Source: Kineococcus aurantiacus (GTDB taxonomy: Bacteria > Actinomycetota > Actinomycetes > Actinomycetales > Kineococcaceae). From it: DNA of 64,000 nucleotides. Under the pieces are notes generated by a model that had not been told where the DNA came from, did not search any database, and saw nothing but the letters and a program-made list of their open reading frames with translations. This document shows positions 7,555 to 16,126 of the stretch, one piece after another. Made by a program: the position numbers and the translations under genes. Each line of letters starts with the position of its first letter. Position 1 is the first letter of the stretch. The stretch is taken from NCBI RefSeq assembly GCF_013409345.1, contig NZ_JACCBB010000001.1, positions 1,984,001-2,048,000 of the forward strand, read 5' to 3'.

Positions 7555-8814
7555 TCACCACCTGCCTTGGGGGGGACGGGCCGCGGGTGCGGCCGGACGG
7601 AACGCCGGCGGACGGGCCGGCGTGGAACTGGTGGGTGCGGTGGGGCGGGTGGTGCCGAGGGCCGGGCTGCGGGGCGCGGCGCTGGGGGGCAGCGGCGCGC
7701 GGCCCGCGGGGCCCAGCCGGCGCTGGATGGCGTCGGCGATGGAGCCCAGGGGCAGGACCTCGTCGGCGATGCCTTCGCGGGTGACGGCCCCGGGCATCCC
7801 CCAGACCACCGAGGTGGCCTCGTCCTGCGCCAGGACCTGGCCGCCGGCGGCCGCGACGGCCTTGCAGCCGAGCTTCCCGTCCGACCCCATGCCGGTGAGG
7901 ATCACGGCGAGCAGTTCGCCGCCGTACGCCGCGACGGCCGAGCGGAGCATGACGTCCACGGCGGGTCTGCAGAAGTTCTCGGCAGGTCCCTGGTTCAACT
8001 TGATCGCCATCTGCGGCCCGCGCCGGACGACCTCCATGTGGAAGTCGCCGGGGGCGACGTAGACGGTGCCGGGCACGACGGCGTCGCCGTCGGCGGCCTC
8101 GACGACGCGCAGGGCGCTGGACTTGTCCAGGCGCTGGGCGTACAGCCGGGTGAAGACGGGCGGCATGTGCTGGGTGACCAGGACCGGCACCCCGAGGGAG
8201 GCGGGCAGCTTGGCCAGGACCGCCGACAGCGCTTCGGGCCCGCCCGTGGAGGAGCCCACGACGAGGGCGCGCGGCGCCTTGAGGGCACCGCTGCGCGGGC
8301 GCCCGGCGGAGGACCCGGCGAAGGACCCGGCGAGGGACCCGGCGGCGGGTGCGGCGGGTCCGGGGGCGAAGGCCGGCCGCACGGGGGCGGCGAGCGCCGC
8401 GTGCCCGGGCACCAGCGCCTTGATCTTGGGGATGAGCTGCTGGCGGACCGACTCCATCGACTCGCTGACGCTGCCGACGTTGGCCGGTTTGGTCACGTAG
8501 TCGGAGGCGCCGGAGGACAGGGCCTCCAGCGTGGCGGTCGCGCCGCGCTCGGTGAGGGTGGAGAACATGATGACCGGCAGCTTCCGGTCGATCTTGCGGA
8601 TCTCCTTGATGGTCTCGAGGCCGTCCATGACGGGCATCTCGATGTCCAGCGTCACCGCGTCGGGGGCGAGCTGGGCGATCTTCTCCAGCGCCACCTTGCC
8701 GTTGGGGGCCGTCCCGACCACCTCGATGGCCGGGTCGGACGCCAGGACGTCGGTCACCAGACGCCGGACGACCACGGAGTCGTCCACGGTGAGCACCTTG
8801 ATGCGCTCGCCCAC
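7555..8814 (-). CDS. cheB: Chemoreceptor methylesterase/deamidase CheB
   Basis: A 419-residue protein: receiver domain (1-120, VDDSVVVRR, LDIEMPVMDG, FSTLTERG, VTKPAN), a linker with a short 12-bp tandem repeat encoding Ala-Gly-Ser units, and a methylesterase domain with GSSTGG (nucleophile Ser), QHMPPVF (His) and LTGMGSDG (Asp). It reverses CheR methylation when phosphorylated by CheA. A Pro/Ala-rich tail of about 50 residues after the catalytic domain is unusual for CheB. GTG at 8814 is the start: it directly precedes ERIKVLTVDD and has AGGAAGG upstream. First gene of an operon with a sigma-28-type promoter about 75 bp upstream. Confidence 0.95.
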   Translation of the reverse strand: MGERIKVLTVDDSVVVRRLVTDVLASDPAIEVVGTAPNGKVALEKIAQLAPDAVTLDIEMPVMDGLETIKEIRKIDRKLPVIMFSTLTERGATATLEALSSGASDYVTKPANVGSVSESMESVRQQLIPKIKALVPGHAALAAPVRPAFAPGPAAPAAGSLAGSFAGSSAGRPRSGALKAPRALVVGSSTGGPEALSAVLAKLPASLGVPVLVTQHMPPVFTRLYAQRLDKSSALRVVEAADGDAVVPGTVYVAPGDFHMEVVRRGPQMAIKLNQGPAENFCRPAVDVMLRSAVAAYGGELLAVILTGMGSDGKLGCKAVAAAGGQVLAQDEATSVVWGMPGAVTREGIADEVLPLGSIADAIQRRLGPAGRAPLPPSAAPRSPALGTTRPTAPTSSTPARPPAFRPAAPAARPPQGRW

Positions 8815-8888
8815 GCCGCACCGCCCTTCCTGCCGCCGGCGCGCGGTCCGGCGCCGTGGAACACCGCCCCGTGCGGGCGGCTCCCTAT

Positions 8889-8915
8889 CCATCGGCGGCG
8901 TGACCGCAACCTTGA
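8889..8915 (-). promoter_or_regulatory. FliA/WhiG-type promoter of the cheB operon
   Basis: On the minus strand TCAA (8915-8912) and GCCGATGG (8896-8889) are separated by exactly 15 bases, fitting the sigma-28 consensus TAAA-N15-GCCGATAA. Transcription would start near 8882, about 70 bases before the cheB GTG. No other structure is seen in the 233-bp gap to the divergent lipase-like gene. Confidence 0.78.
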
Positions 8916-9047
8916 ACGGCGGCGCTCGACGTCGTGAGTGTGCCTACGTAGCTACTCTGCGTCGTCGACCGGTCACACGTCGAGCGGGGCCGCGTCGGCG
9001 CTGCACCCGGCCGCGCGGAGCGGGGCGGACGGTGGTCGGCTGGGGCG

Positions 9048-9698
9048 GTGGACCTGCGCGCGCGCCTGGCCGACTACGCCTGGGTCGTGCGCGCCCAGCT
9101 GCGCCCCGGACGGGTCGACTGGTCCGGCGGCCCGGGCTGCCCCGTGCTGCTGGTGCCGGGCATCTGGGAGACCTGGCACGTCCTGCGCGACCTCGGGGAC
9201 GCGCTGCACCGCGCCGGGCACCCCGTCCACGTGCTGCCGGGGCTGGGGACGGGCTCGGGGGACCTGCGGACGTCCGCGGCGCTGCTGCGCGACCGCCTCG
9301 TCGAGCTCGACCTGCACCACGTGGTCGTCGTGGCCCACTCCCGGGGCGGGCTCGTCGCCAAGCTCGCCCTGCCCGCGGTCGCCGACCGCATCGACGGCGT
9401 CGTCGCGCTCGCGACGCCCTTCGCCGGGTCCCGGTACGCGACGTGGTTCCCCGCCCGGTCCGTCCGGCGCCTGTCCCCGCGCGACCCGCAGATCCGCGCC
9501 CTGGCCGCCGACGCCGGCCAGCACGGGCGCATCGTCGCCCTCCGGCCCCGCGTCGACCCGCACGTCCCCCCGACGGGACCGCTCGCCGGGGCCGTCGAGG
9601 TCGAGCTCGACCTCGAGGGGCACTTCCGCCTGCTGGGCGACCCCGCCGTCCACGAGGCGGTCGTGCGGGCGGTCGAGGGGTTCGGCGAGCGCCCCTGA
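9048..9698 (+). CDS. Alpha/beta-hydrolase, lipase-like
   Basis: A 216-residue cytoplasmic alpha/beta-hydrolase. VLLVPGIWETWHVLRDLGDAL carries the oxyanion-hole region, VVVAHSRGGLVAKLAL contains the nucleophile in A-H-S-R-G (a G-x-S-x-G variant with Ala in place of the first Gly), and a late His occurs in LEGHFRLLGDP. This arrangement resembles PGAP1-like or triacylglycerol-lipase esterases such as EstA/LipA; LATPFAGS also matches that group. No signal peptide is visible. It starts with GTG and is divergent from cheB, unrelated in apparent function, and is closed by a hairpin. Confidence 0.75.
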   Translation: MDLRARLADYAWVVRAQLRPGRVDWSGGPGCPVLLVPGIWETWHVLRDLGDALHRAGHPVHVLPGLGTGSGDLRTSAALLRDRLVELDLHHVVVVAHSRGGLVAKLALPAVADRIDGVVALATPFAGSRYATWFPARSVRRLSPRDPQIRALAADAGQHGRIVALRPRVDPHVPPTGPLAGAVEVELDLEGHFRLLGDPAVHEAVVRAVEGFGERP

Positions 9699-9701
9699 GG
9701 G

Positions 9702-9730
9702 CCCGGACCCCCGCGCGGCGGGGGCCCGGG
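9702..9730. terminator. Terminator hairpin between lipase-like gene and ycnI-like gene
   Basis: A 13-bp stem with one mismatch (9702-9714 with 9718-9730, loop GCG) lies directly after the stop at 9698, between converging genes. Confidence 0.75.
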
Positions 9731-9737
9731 CCGGTCG

Positions 9738-10469
9738 TCAGGACCGCCGGCGGCGCAGCAGGACGACCACGAGGGCGGCCAGGCCCAGGGCGAGCCCGCC
9801 CCCGGCGAGGCCGCGGGCCAGCGGGTCCGCGGCCTGCCCGGGGCCCGCGGCGCTCTGTGCGGCGACCGGTGCGGACGCGACCGTCGCGGCGTGCTCGTCG
9901 TCACCGGCCCGCGCCGTCGTGGTGAACTCCGGCGCCGGGTGCTCGGGCTCCTCGGCGCCGGGGGCCGCGACGTCGGCCCAGTCCGAGACCTCGCCGTCGG
10001 CGTAGGTCTGGACCGTCGGCAGCACGACGCGGGTCCCCGCCTCCGGCAGCGGGCCGACCTGCGCCGCGAACTCGGCGAACTGCCCGACGCCGAGGCCGGG
10101 GGTCCCCGGGTCCGCGGTCCAGGTGATCGTCAGCGGCGCCTTCGTGACGGTCACGCCGTCGACGTCCACGGGCGCGGGCAGGGCCCCGCGGGCGACCGTC
10201 GCCGTCCAGCCCGCGACGGGCTCGGTCGCGACGTACGTCAGCGGGTGGTCGGTCGGCAGCTGCACGACGACCGACGTCGTCGCGGCCGTGTCGGACTCGT
10301 TGGGCACGCGGAACGTCACGACGCTGTAGCCGTCGGCGGCCGTGGTGTCCGGGACGGCGTGGACGTGCGCGGACGCCGGGGCGGCGGCCGCCACGACGAC
10401 GGCGACGGCGGCGGCGGCGCCGGTCGCGCCGACGACGAGGGCGCGCGAGGGCAGGGTGGGGTGCTTCAC
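9738..10469 (-). CDS. YcnI-like DUF1775 exported protein, copper-associated
   Basis: A 243-residue secreted membrane-anchored protein: a signal peptide (to about residue 35, ending ASAHVHAVP), a YcnI (DUF1775) domain with HVHAVPDTTAADGYSVVTFRVPNES, WTATV and FAEFAAQVG, then a disordered acidic segment and a C-terminal transmembrane helix with RRRRS tail. YcnI domains bind Cu(II) through the N-terminal His exposed after signal cleavage and a Trp; both elements are visible here. It starts at GTG with GGAGGA before it, and lies 20 bp downstream of a multi-helix membrane protein in the same direction. A role in copper delivery or detoxification at the cell surface is inferred from the family. Confidence 0.85.
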   Translation of the reverse strand: MKHPTLPSRALVVGATGAAAAVAVVVAAAAPASAHVHAVPDTTAADGYSVVTFRVPNESDTAATTSVVVQLPTDHPLTYVATEPVAGWTATVARGALPAPVDVDGVTVTKAPLTITWTADPGTPGLGVGQFAEFAAQVGPLPEAGTRVVLPTVQTYADGEVSDWADVAAPGAEEPEHPAPEFTTTARAGDDEHAATVASAPVAAQSAAGPGQAADPLARGLAGGGLALGLAALVVVLLRRRRS

Positions 10470-10489
10470 GGTGGGTCCTCCGGGTGGTG

Positions 10490-11113
10490 TCAGAACGTGG
10501 TGGCGAGGGCGGGAACCCCCGGCGGACCACGTCGGCGCACCCGGCGCGCCACGACCGACCGGGGCCGCGAGGAGCGCAGCACCGGCACCGGGGCCACGCG
10601 CGCGGCCACGAAGCGCACGAGCGCCAGCAGCACCCGCACGACGGGGCGCAACCACGCCCACGTCGACCACAGCAGGTCCTCGCCGTGGCGCAGGGCGAGG
10701 ACGGCCAGCACCGTCGCCGCGACGTGCGCGCACGTCATCGCGGGTGGGGCGGAGGTGCCCCCGGCCGCGACGGGCCCACCCAGGACCAGCGCGCCGTGGT
10801 GCCCGGCGCCGACGAGCGTCGGCACCGGCCCCGAGCACGCGTCGAAGACCGCGTGCAGCGCGACCTGCCCGCCGCCCAGGAGCGCCGACAGCACCGGCAG
10901 CCCGAAGCGGCGGCCGGCCAGCAGCAGGCACACCGCCACCAGCACGACCGCGACGGCCCCGAGCAGGAACGGGCCCGGCAACCGGCCCCCGGCCGCGACG
11001 TGCGCCCCGGCCGCGAGGCCGAGCACCGTCACCGCCACCGCACCGGCGCGCCACCGGCGCAGCGCCCCGGCCGACGGGCCGGCGGCACCGGTCGTGGGGG
11101 ACGGGCTGAGCAC
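10490..11113 (-). CDS. Multi-helix membrane protein, partner of YcnI-like protein
   Basis: A 207-residue integral membrane protein with about five hydrophobic segments (for example [67 protein letters not shown]) and an Arg-rich cytoplasmic tail. His and Cys residues occur near helices (HAVFDACSG, MTCAHVAA), which might bind metal. I do not recognise a characterised family. The start is taken as GTG at 11113 because upstream in-frame sequence is coding shadow of the next gene. Its 20-bp spacing to the ycnI-like gene suggests a two-gene unit concerned with copper; this is inference. Confidence 0.65.
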   Translation of the reverse strand: MLSPSPTTGAAGPSAGALRRWRAGAVAVTVLGLAAGAHVAAGGRLPGPFLLGAVAVVLVAVCLLLAGRRFGLPVLSALLGGGQVALHAVFDACSGPVPTLVGAGHHGALVLGGPVAAGGTSAPPAMTCAHVAATVLAVLALRHGEDLLWSTWAWLRPVVRVLLALVRFVAARVAPVPVLRSSRPRSVVARRVRRRGPPGVPALATTF

Positions 11114-11175
11114 CGGCCCACCGTACCGGCCGGGCCGGACGGCCCGGGGGCGGCTCAGGGGCGGGTCAGGGCGGC

Positions 11176-12105
11176 TCAGGCCGCGCCGAAGGCGGCCTCC
11201 CACGGCCGCAGCAGGACGGCGCGGGCGTCGGAGCTGAGCAGGTCGGCCACGACCTCGGCGTGCACGACACCGCTCACGACGTTCCACAGGCCCGCCGCGC
11301 CGTCGGCCGCGTCCAGGCCGCCCGCGCGGAAGGCCCGCACGGCCAGCAGCTGCGCGACGGCCGCGGTGCGGACCCGGTCGGACAGGTGCACGGCCCAGGA
11401 GGCGTCGTGGACGGCGCCGGCCCACTCCCCCGCCGACGGCCGGCCCGTCTCGGCGACGGTCCGCAGGCACGCCCGGTCGGTGCCGTCGAGGCGGCGCAGC
11501 CGGTCCAGGACGCGGCCGACGCCGGCCTGCTCCGGGCCCAGGCCCTCGGGGTGCTCCGGCAGCGGCGCCAGGTCCCGGGCCGCCTGCAGGTAGGGGTGGG
11601 CCAGCACCCGGCGGACGTGGTCGGGCAGCCGGTTCCCCAGGTAGGCCGAGACGGCCGCGTCGGCCAGCACGTCGGCGGCCCGGCCGGAGTCCTCGGTGCG
11701 CAGCCGGGGGCCACCGGCCAGCGGGGCCGACCAGGTCCAGTCGAAGACGTCGTGGTGGACCAGCCGCACCAGCGCGTCGGCGTCGGCGATGGTGCTGGTC
11801 TGCAGAACGCGCACCACCCCGTCCTCCACGCGCGCGCCCGCGACCTCGTCGGTGAAGTCGCCGTGGGCCAGGCCGTTGGCGACCTGGTGCAGCACGTCGC
11901 CGATCTGCGGGAGGTTCCCGGCGGCGCGCCGGACCGTCTCCCACGCCCCGGCGCGCCCCTCGGGGTCGTACCGGGCGGCCAGGACGTCGATCTCGCGCGG
12001 GCCGCAGGCCAGCGCGCGCAGCAGCACCTCGGCCGTGGAGTCGCCGTGCGGCAGGCGGACCAGGTCGAACCCCAGGACGGGGGAGCTCACGAGGGAGTAG
12101 TGCAC
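11176..12105 (-). CDS. Uncharacterised 309-residue protein
   Basis: A soluble, Ala/Leu/Arg/Asp-rich, probably all-helical protein with no signal peptide or membrane segment. I see no catalytic signature. The first 60 residues (VHYSLVSSPVLGFDLVRLPHGDSTAEVLLRAL) are followed by repeated helical stretches such as LRRLDGTDRACLRTVAETG and WEAAFGAA at the end. The GTG start at 12105 has GGAGGCGG just before it. It precedes the copper-associated pair by 62 bp and follows the che repeat region; neither neighbour suggests a role. The 199 bp upstream, up to the repeat array at 12305, hold no feature I can name. Confidence 0.6.
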   Translation of the reverse strand: MHYSLVSSPVLGFDLVRLPHGDSTAEVLLRALACGPREIDVLAARYDPEGRAGAWETVRRAAGNLPQIGDVLHQVANGLAHGDFTDEVAGARVEDGVVRVLQTSTIADADALVRLVHHDVFDWTWSAPLAGGPRLRTEDSGRAADVLADAAVSAYLGNRLPDHVRRVLAHPYLQAARDLAPLPEHPEGLGPEQAGVGRVLDRLRRLDGTDRACLRTVAETGRPSAGEWAGAVHDASWAVHLSDRVRTAAVAQLLAVRAFRAGGLDAADGAAGLWNVVSGVVHAEVVADLLSSDARAVLLRPWEAAFGAA

Positions 12106-12304
12106 GGTGCCGCCTCCAGGCCGGGTCCGCCCCGCCCGGTCGAGCGGAGTGGACCCACCCTGACACTGCGTGACTCCCAGGACCACCAGACGTCCACCGT
12201 CCGGGCGCACCGCGAGCCCGCGGCACGCCCGTGCGGCGCACCCGGCGCCACGGCGCTGGGCCGTCCGGGTGACGCCGGGCGACGCCCCCCTCCCCCACCC
12301 CCCG

Positions 12305-12392
12305 GTGATCAAGCACTCCGGTGATCAAGCACTCCGGTGATCGAGCACTGGAGCCGGCGCCCAGCGCCGGAGGGACAGAAGTGCTTGATCAC
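12305..12392. repeat. Palindromic intergenic repeat, unit GTGATCAAGCACT (copy B)
   Basis: Direct units at 12305-12317, 12321-12333 and 12337-12349 (the last GTGATCGAGCACT) are spaced 16 bp apart, and one inverted unit lies at 12380-12392. The region is downstream of cheW, after its own hairpin terminator, and upstream of the gene starting at 12105. Confidence 0.87.
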
Positions 12393-12421
12393 GGTGGCGA
12401 ATGCAGGGACCTGGACGCGAG

Positions 12422-12451
12422 CAGGGGCGGGACCCGGAGGTCCCGCCCCTG
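12422..12451 (-). terminator. Terminator of the cheA-cheW operon
   Basis: A perfect 13-bp GC-rich stem (12422-12434 with 12439-12451, loop CGGA) lies 17 bp beyond the cheW stop. No T-tract follows, which is usual in high-GC actinobacteria. Confidence 0.85.
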
Positions 12452-12467
12452 TTCGCCGCCGCCCGTG

Positions 12468-12908
12468 TCAGGCCGCGTGCTCCACACCCTCGATCTCGAG
12501 CGCCTTGTCGACGTCGAGGACGAGCAGCAGCGCGTCGTCGAGCTTGTAGGCGCCGCGGATGAGCTCGCGGATCGGCCCCGACAGCGTGTCCGGCGGCGGC
12601 TCGAAGGTCGCGTCGGTGACCTCGATGACGCCCCCGATGGAGTCGACGAGCAGGCTCCAGACCTCCTCGGCGGCGCGGACGACGACGTTCATCGCGACCT
12701 TGCCCTCCTCGCGGTCGGGCATGTTCAGCCGGCGGCGCAGGTCCAGGGCCGTGACGACCTGACCGCGCAGGTTGATCAGGCCGGCGACGGCGCGCGGGGC
12801 CAGCGGCGCGGGCGTGCGGGGCTGCTCGGTGAGCACCTCCTGCACGCGCCGCACCTCGACACCGAACAGGTGCCCGGCGAGGTGGAACGTGGCGTACTGC
12901 GTGGACAC
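12468..12908 (-). CDS. cheW: Chemotaxis coupling protein CheW
   Basis: A 146-residue CheW domain that links chemoreceptors to CheA. Diagnostic stretches are TFHLAGHLFGVEVRRVQEVL, VAGLINLRGQVVTALDLRRRL and LVDSIGGVIEV near the middle. Length is typical of the family. It starts with GTG one base after the cheA stop, so the two are coupled. CheA itself carries two further CheW-like domains, giving three in this operon. Confidence 0.93.
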   Translation of the reverse strand: MSTQYATFHLAGHLFGVEVRRVQEVLTEQPRTPAPLAPRAVAGLINLRGQVVTALDLRRRLNMPDREEGKVAMNVVVRAAEEVWSLLVDSIGGVIEVTDATFEPPPDTLSGPIRELIRGAYKLDDALLLVLDVDKALEIEGVEHAA

Positions 12909-12909
12909 G

Positions 12910-15339
12910 TCAGACCCCCAGTCGCTTGGAAGCTTCGGCGAGCTCGTTCTGAGCCTGCTCGGTGAAGAAGTGCGGGTCGGCCGCCAGGATGGCGGACCGG
13001 ACGTCGAGCAGCTCGGTCACGCGGTCGCGGATGACCGCCGAACCGACCAGGCCGGCGTCGTCGATGTCGCTGTGGGCGTCCTGCCCGGCGACGATGTCGA
13101 CGATCTCGTCGACGACGATCGCGACCGACCGGCCGCGCGCGGAGTACACGACGCCCGGCAGGGACTCGACCTCCTGGCCGCCGTAGCCCGACCGCGAGCC
13201 GCCGCCGAGGTGGTGCGAGAGGCGGACCAGCGGCAGGATCTCGCCGCGGTAGCGGACGACCTCGCGGCGCCCGACGCGCTCGATGGAGTCCGTGCGGAAC
13301 TCCTCCAGGCGCGTGACGACGTCCAGCGGGATCGCGACCCGGCGGTTGTCGCCGAGGCCGACGACCAGCAGGCGCTGCCCGTCGCCCGTCGCGGCCTGCT
13401 GCGTGGCGGCCTGGTCGTTGACGTGCTCGATGCCGTCCGAGCGCATGGTGCGGCGGGCCAGCGACTGCACGTCGAGGATGAGGGAGACCCGCCCGTCGCC
13501 GAGGATGGTGGCCCCGGCGTAGGCGCCGATGGCCTTCAGGGCGCCCGAGAGGGGCTTGACCACGATCTCCTCGGTGTCCAGGACGCGGTCGACCAGCAGG
13601 CCGAACCGTCGCCCGTCGCACTCCAGGACGGCGATGACGCGGCTGGAGGGCATCTCCGTGCCGGCCGGGCGCTTGAGCTCCAGCGCCTCCTCCAGGCGGA
13701 TCAGCGGCAGCAGGGCCCCGCGCAGGCGGTAGACCTTGGCGCCGCCGACGTCCTCGATGGCCTTGCTCATGCGCTCGGTGTCGAGGCTGACCAGCTCCAG
13801 CAGGTTGACCTGCGGCATGGCGTACCGCTGGCCGGCGCACTCGACCGTCAGGGCCGGGACGATCGCCAGCGTCAGCGGGATCCGCAGGCGCCACACGGTG
13901 CCCTGGCCCGTGACGGACTCGACGTCGACGGAGCCGCCGATGCGCTCGATGTTCGTCTTCACGACGTCCATGCCGACGCCGCGGCCGGAGACGTTGGTGA
14001 CCTTCGCGGCGGTGGAGAAGCCGGGCAGGAAGAGGAACTGCAGGATGTCGTTGGGGGTCAGGGAGTCCAGCTTGGCCTCGGAGACCAAGCCCTTCTCGAC
14101 GGCCTTGGCCCCGATGACGGCCGGGTCGATGCCCTTGCCGTCGTCCTTGATCTCGACGACGACCTGGCCGCCCTCGTGCGCGGCGCGCAGCTTCAGGGTG
14201 CCGACCTCGTTCTTGCCGGCCGCGCGGCGGACCTCGGGGGACTCGATCCCGTGGTCGACGGCGTTGCGGACGATGTGGGTCAGCGGGTCCTTGACGGCCT
14301 CGAGCAGGGTGCGGTCGAGCTCGGTCTCGCCGCCCTCCATCTCGAGCTTGATCTTGCGGCCCAGCATGTTCCCGAGGTCGCGGACGACGCGGGGCAGCTT
14401 CGACCACAGGTGGTCGATGGCCTGCATGCGGGTGCGCATGACCGTCTCCTGCATCTCGCTGGCGACGAGGTTCAGGCGGTGGCAGGCGCGGGTCAGGTCC
14501 TCGTCGCGCAGGGCACCGGCGCGCTGGAGGATCTGGTTGCGGGCCAGGACCAGCTCACCGGCCTGGCGGACCAGGGACTCCAGGAGCTCGACGTCGACGC
14601 GGATGGTGGCGTCGGCGGCGGAGGCCTTCTCCCCACCGGCGGCGGGAGCCGCGGGAGCCGCGGGGGCCGGGGCGGGCGCAGCAGCCGGGGCGGGAGCAGC
14701 AGCGGGAGCAGGGGCCGGAGCAGCAGCGGGCGCGGGGGCCGGAGCAGCAGCGGGCGCGGGGGCCGGAGCGGGAGCGGGAGCCGGGACCTCGGCGACGGGG
14801 GCGGGCTCGGGCTCGACGACCGGCTCGGGCTCGGGCGCGGCCTCGACGACCGGCTCGGGCTCGGCGACCGGCGCGGGGGCCGGCTCGGGCTCGGCCGCGG
14901 CGGGGGCGGCCACCTCGACACCGGCACCGTCGGCCGGCGGCAGGTCGGGGGTCTCGCCGTCGAGCACGGCGCGGATCGCGGCCACGACCTGCGCGACCTC
15001 GACGCCGTTCTCCTGGTGCGTCTCCTCGATCGCGGCCAGCAGCGCTCGGATCGTGTCGACCATGCGCAGCAGGACGTCGGTCGTCGTGGGCGTCATGACG
15101 AGCTGACCGTCGCGCAGGCGGGCCAGCAGGTTCTCACCGACGTGGGCGACGGACTCCAGCTTGGAGAAGGCCAGGAACCCGGAGGTGCCCTTGATGGTGT
15201 GGATGGTGCGGAAGACGCTCGCGAGCAGCTCGCGCGAGCCGGGCTGCTGCTCCAGCGCGACGAGGTCGGAGTCCAGCTGGTCCAGGTTCTCGTAGCTCTC
15301 GACGAGGAACTCTTGGACGATCTCGTCCATGTCGTCCAC
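12910..15339 (-). CDS. cheA: Chemotaxis histidine kinase CheA with two CheW-like domains
   Basis: An 809-residue kinase. The HPt domain (1-105) has phospho-acceptor His47 in TIHTIKGTSGF. There is no recognisable P2 CheY-binding domain; instead about 100 residues of Pro/Ala/Glu-rich repeats (roughly 130-235) form a flexible linker. Dimerisation and ATPase domains follow (about 245-490), with HIVRNAVDHGIE (N box), IKDDGKGIDP (G1) and GRGVGMDVV (G2). Two CheW-like domains make up the C-terminus (about 495-625 and 645-790). It phosphorylates CheY and CheB in response to receptors. ATG at 15339 is the first gene of an operon with a sigma-28-type promoter about 70 bp upstream; cheW follows. Confidence 0.93.
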   Translation of the reverse strand: MDDMDEIVQEFLVESYENLDQLDSDLVALEQQPGSRELLASVFRTIHTIKGTSGFLAFSKLESVAHVGENLLARLRDGQLVMTPTTTDVLLRMVDTIRALLAAIEETHQENGVEVAQVVAAIRAVLDGETPDLPPADGAGVEVAAPAAAEPEPAPAPVAEPEPVVEAAPEPEPVVEPEPAPVAEVPAPAPAPAPAPAAAPAPAPAAAPAPAPAAAPAPAAAPAPAPAAPAAPAAGGEKASAADATIRVDVELLESLVRQAGELVLARNQILQRAGALRDEDLTRACHRLNLVASEMQETVMRTRMQAIDHLWSKLPRVVRDLGNMLGRKIKLEMEGGETELDRTLLEAVKDPLTHIVRNAVDHGIESPEVRRAAGKNEVGTLKLRAAHEGGQVVVEIKDDGKGIDPAVIGAKAVEKGLVSEAKLDSLTPNDILQFLFLPGFSTAAKVTNVSGRGVGMDVVKTNIERIGGSVDVESVTGQGTVWRLRIPLTLAIVPALTVECAGQRYAMPQVNLLELVSLDTERMSKAIEDVGGAKVYRLRGALLPLIRLEEALELKRPAGTEMPSSRVIAVLECDGRRFGLLVDRVLDTEEIVVKPLSGALKAIGAYAGATILGDGRVSLILDVQSLARRTMRSDGIEHVNDQAATQQAATGDGQRLLVVGLGDNRRVAIPLDVVTRLEEFRTDSIERVGRREVVRYRGEILPLVRLSHHLGGGSRSGYGGQEVESLPGVVYSARGRSVAIVVDEIVDIVAGQDAHSDIDDAGLVGSAVIRDRVTELLDVRSAILAADPHFFTEQAQNELAEASKRLGV

Positions 15340-15406
15340 GTGGCGCTCCCACTTCTCGCGACGGTCCGGCCCCGACCGGGGCCGCTTGGTCTCTTGCTCT
15401 CGTTGC

Positions 15407-15433
15407 TCATCGGCAGCCGCGTCCCGAAGCTGA
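15407..15433 (-). promoter_or_regulatory. FliA/WhiG-type promoter of cheA-cheW
   Basis: On the minus strand TCAG (15433-15430) and GCCGATGA (15414-15407) are 15 bases apart, the same layout as the promoter upstream of cheB. The predicted start lies near 15400, leaving a leader of about 60 bases. It sits just inside the terminator of the upstream conservon operon. Confidence 0.76.
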
Positions 15434-15439
15434 AACGCG

Positions 15440-15484
15440 CGGGAGGCCGGCCCCCGACGCTCGACGTCGGGGACCGGCCTCCCG
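15440..15484 (-). terminator. Terminator of the conservon operon
   Basis: A 20-bp stem with one mismatch (15440-15459 with 15465-15484, loop CTCGA) starts 18 bp beyond the cvnD stop and directly upstream of the cheA promoter, separating the two operons. Confidence 0.85.
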
Positions 15485-15502
15485 TGGGGTGCGGTGCGGG
15501 GC

Positions 15503-16126
15503 TCAGGCGCCCGCGTTGAGCCGCGCGAGGGCGGTCTGGACCAGCGTGATGAGACTGTGCTTCGTCGCGGCCTTGGAGCGCGCGTCGGTGTAGACCAGCG
15601 GGACGTGGTCGGGGACCGCGAGCGCCTCGCGGACCGAGTCCAGCTCGTGCTGGGCCACGCCGTCGAAGCAGTTGACGGCCACGACGAACGGGATGCCGCG
15701 GGACTCGAAGTAGTCCACGGCGGGGAAGCACTGGTCGAGGCGGTCGGTGTCGACCAGGACGACGGCGCCGATGGCGCCCTTGACCAGGTCGTCCCACATG
15801 AACAGGAAGCGGTCCTGGCCGGGGGTGCCGAACAGGTACAGCCACAGGTTCCCCGGCAGCGCGATGCGGCCGAAGTCCATGGCGACCGTCGTGGAGGTCT
15901 TGCGCGCCGAGTTCAGGCCCGCGTCGTCGACGCCGACCGAGTGCTCGGTCATGGCGGCCTCGGTGCGCAGCGGCTCGATGTCGGAGATCGAGCCGATGAA
16001 GGTCGTCTTGCCGACGGCGAACCCGCCGGCGACGACGATCTTGACGACGGTGGGCGGTGCCTGAGTGTCGGTTCCCGCGGGCGTTCCGGCTCCGGCGGGG
16101 CTCACGTCAGAGCGAGGAAATGCCAT
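15503..16126 (-). CDS. cvnD: Conservon small GTPase CvnD
   Basis: A 207-residue Ras/MglA-like GTPase of the conservon type. The P-loop is GGFAVGKTT, switch region SVGVDD, G3 is in LFGTPGQDRF and G4 reads NCFD instead of NKxD, a variant usual in this family. CvnD proteins cycle on GTP with help of the partner Roadblock protein CvnB. I chose the ATG at 16126, with GGAGAG eight bases upstream; a GTG nine bases earlier is also possible. The gene overlaps cvnC by 20 bases, as is common in conservons, and is the last gene of the operon. Confidence 0.9.
   Translation of the reverse strand: MAFPRSDVSPAGAGTPAGTDTQAPPTVVKIVVAGGFAVGKTTFIGSISDIEPLRTEAAMTEHSVGVDDAGLNSARKTSTTVAMDFGRIALPGNLWLYLFGTPGQDRFLFMWDDLVKGAIGAVVLVDTDRLDQCFPAVDYFESRGIPFVVAVNCFDGVAQHELDSVREALAVPDHVPLVYTDARSKAATKHSLITLVQTALARLNAGA

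Noticed and set aside
12772-15519. 915-codon plus-strand open frame opposite cheA
   Set aside because: Shadow of cheA; low-complexity and without family motifs.
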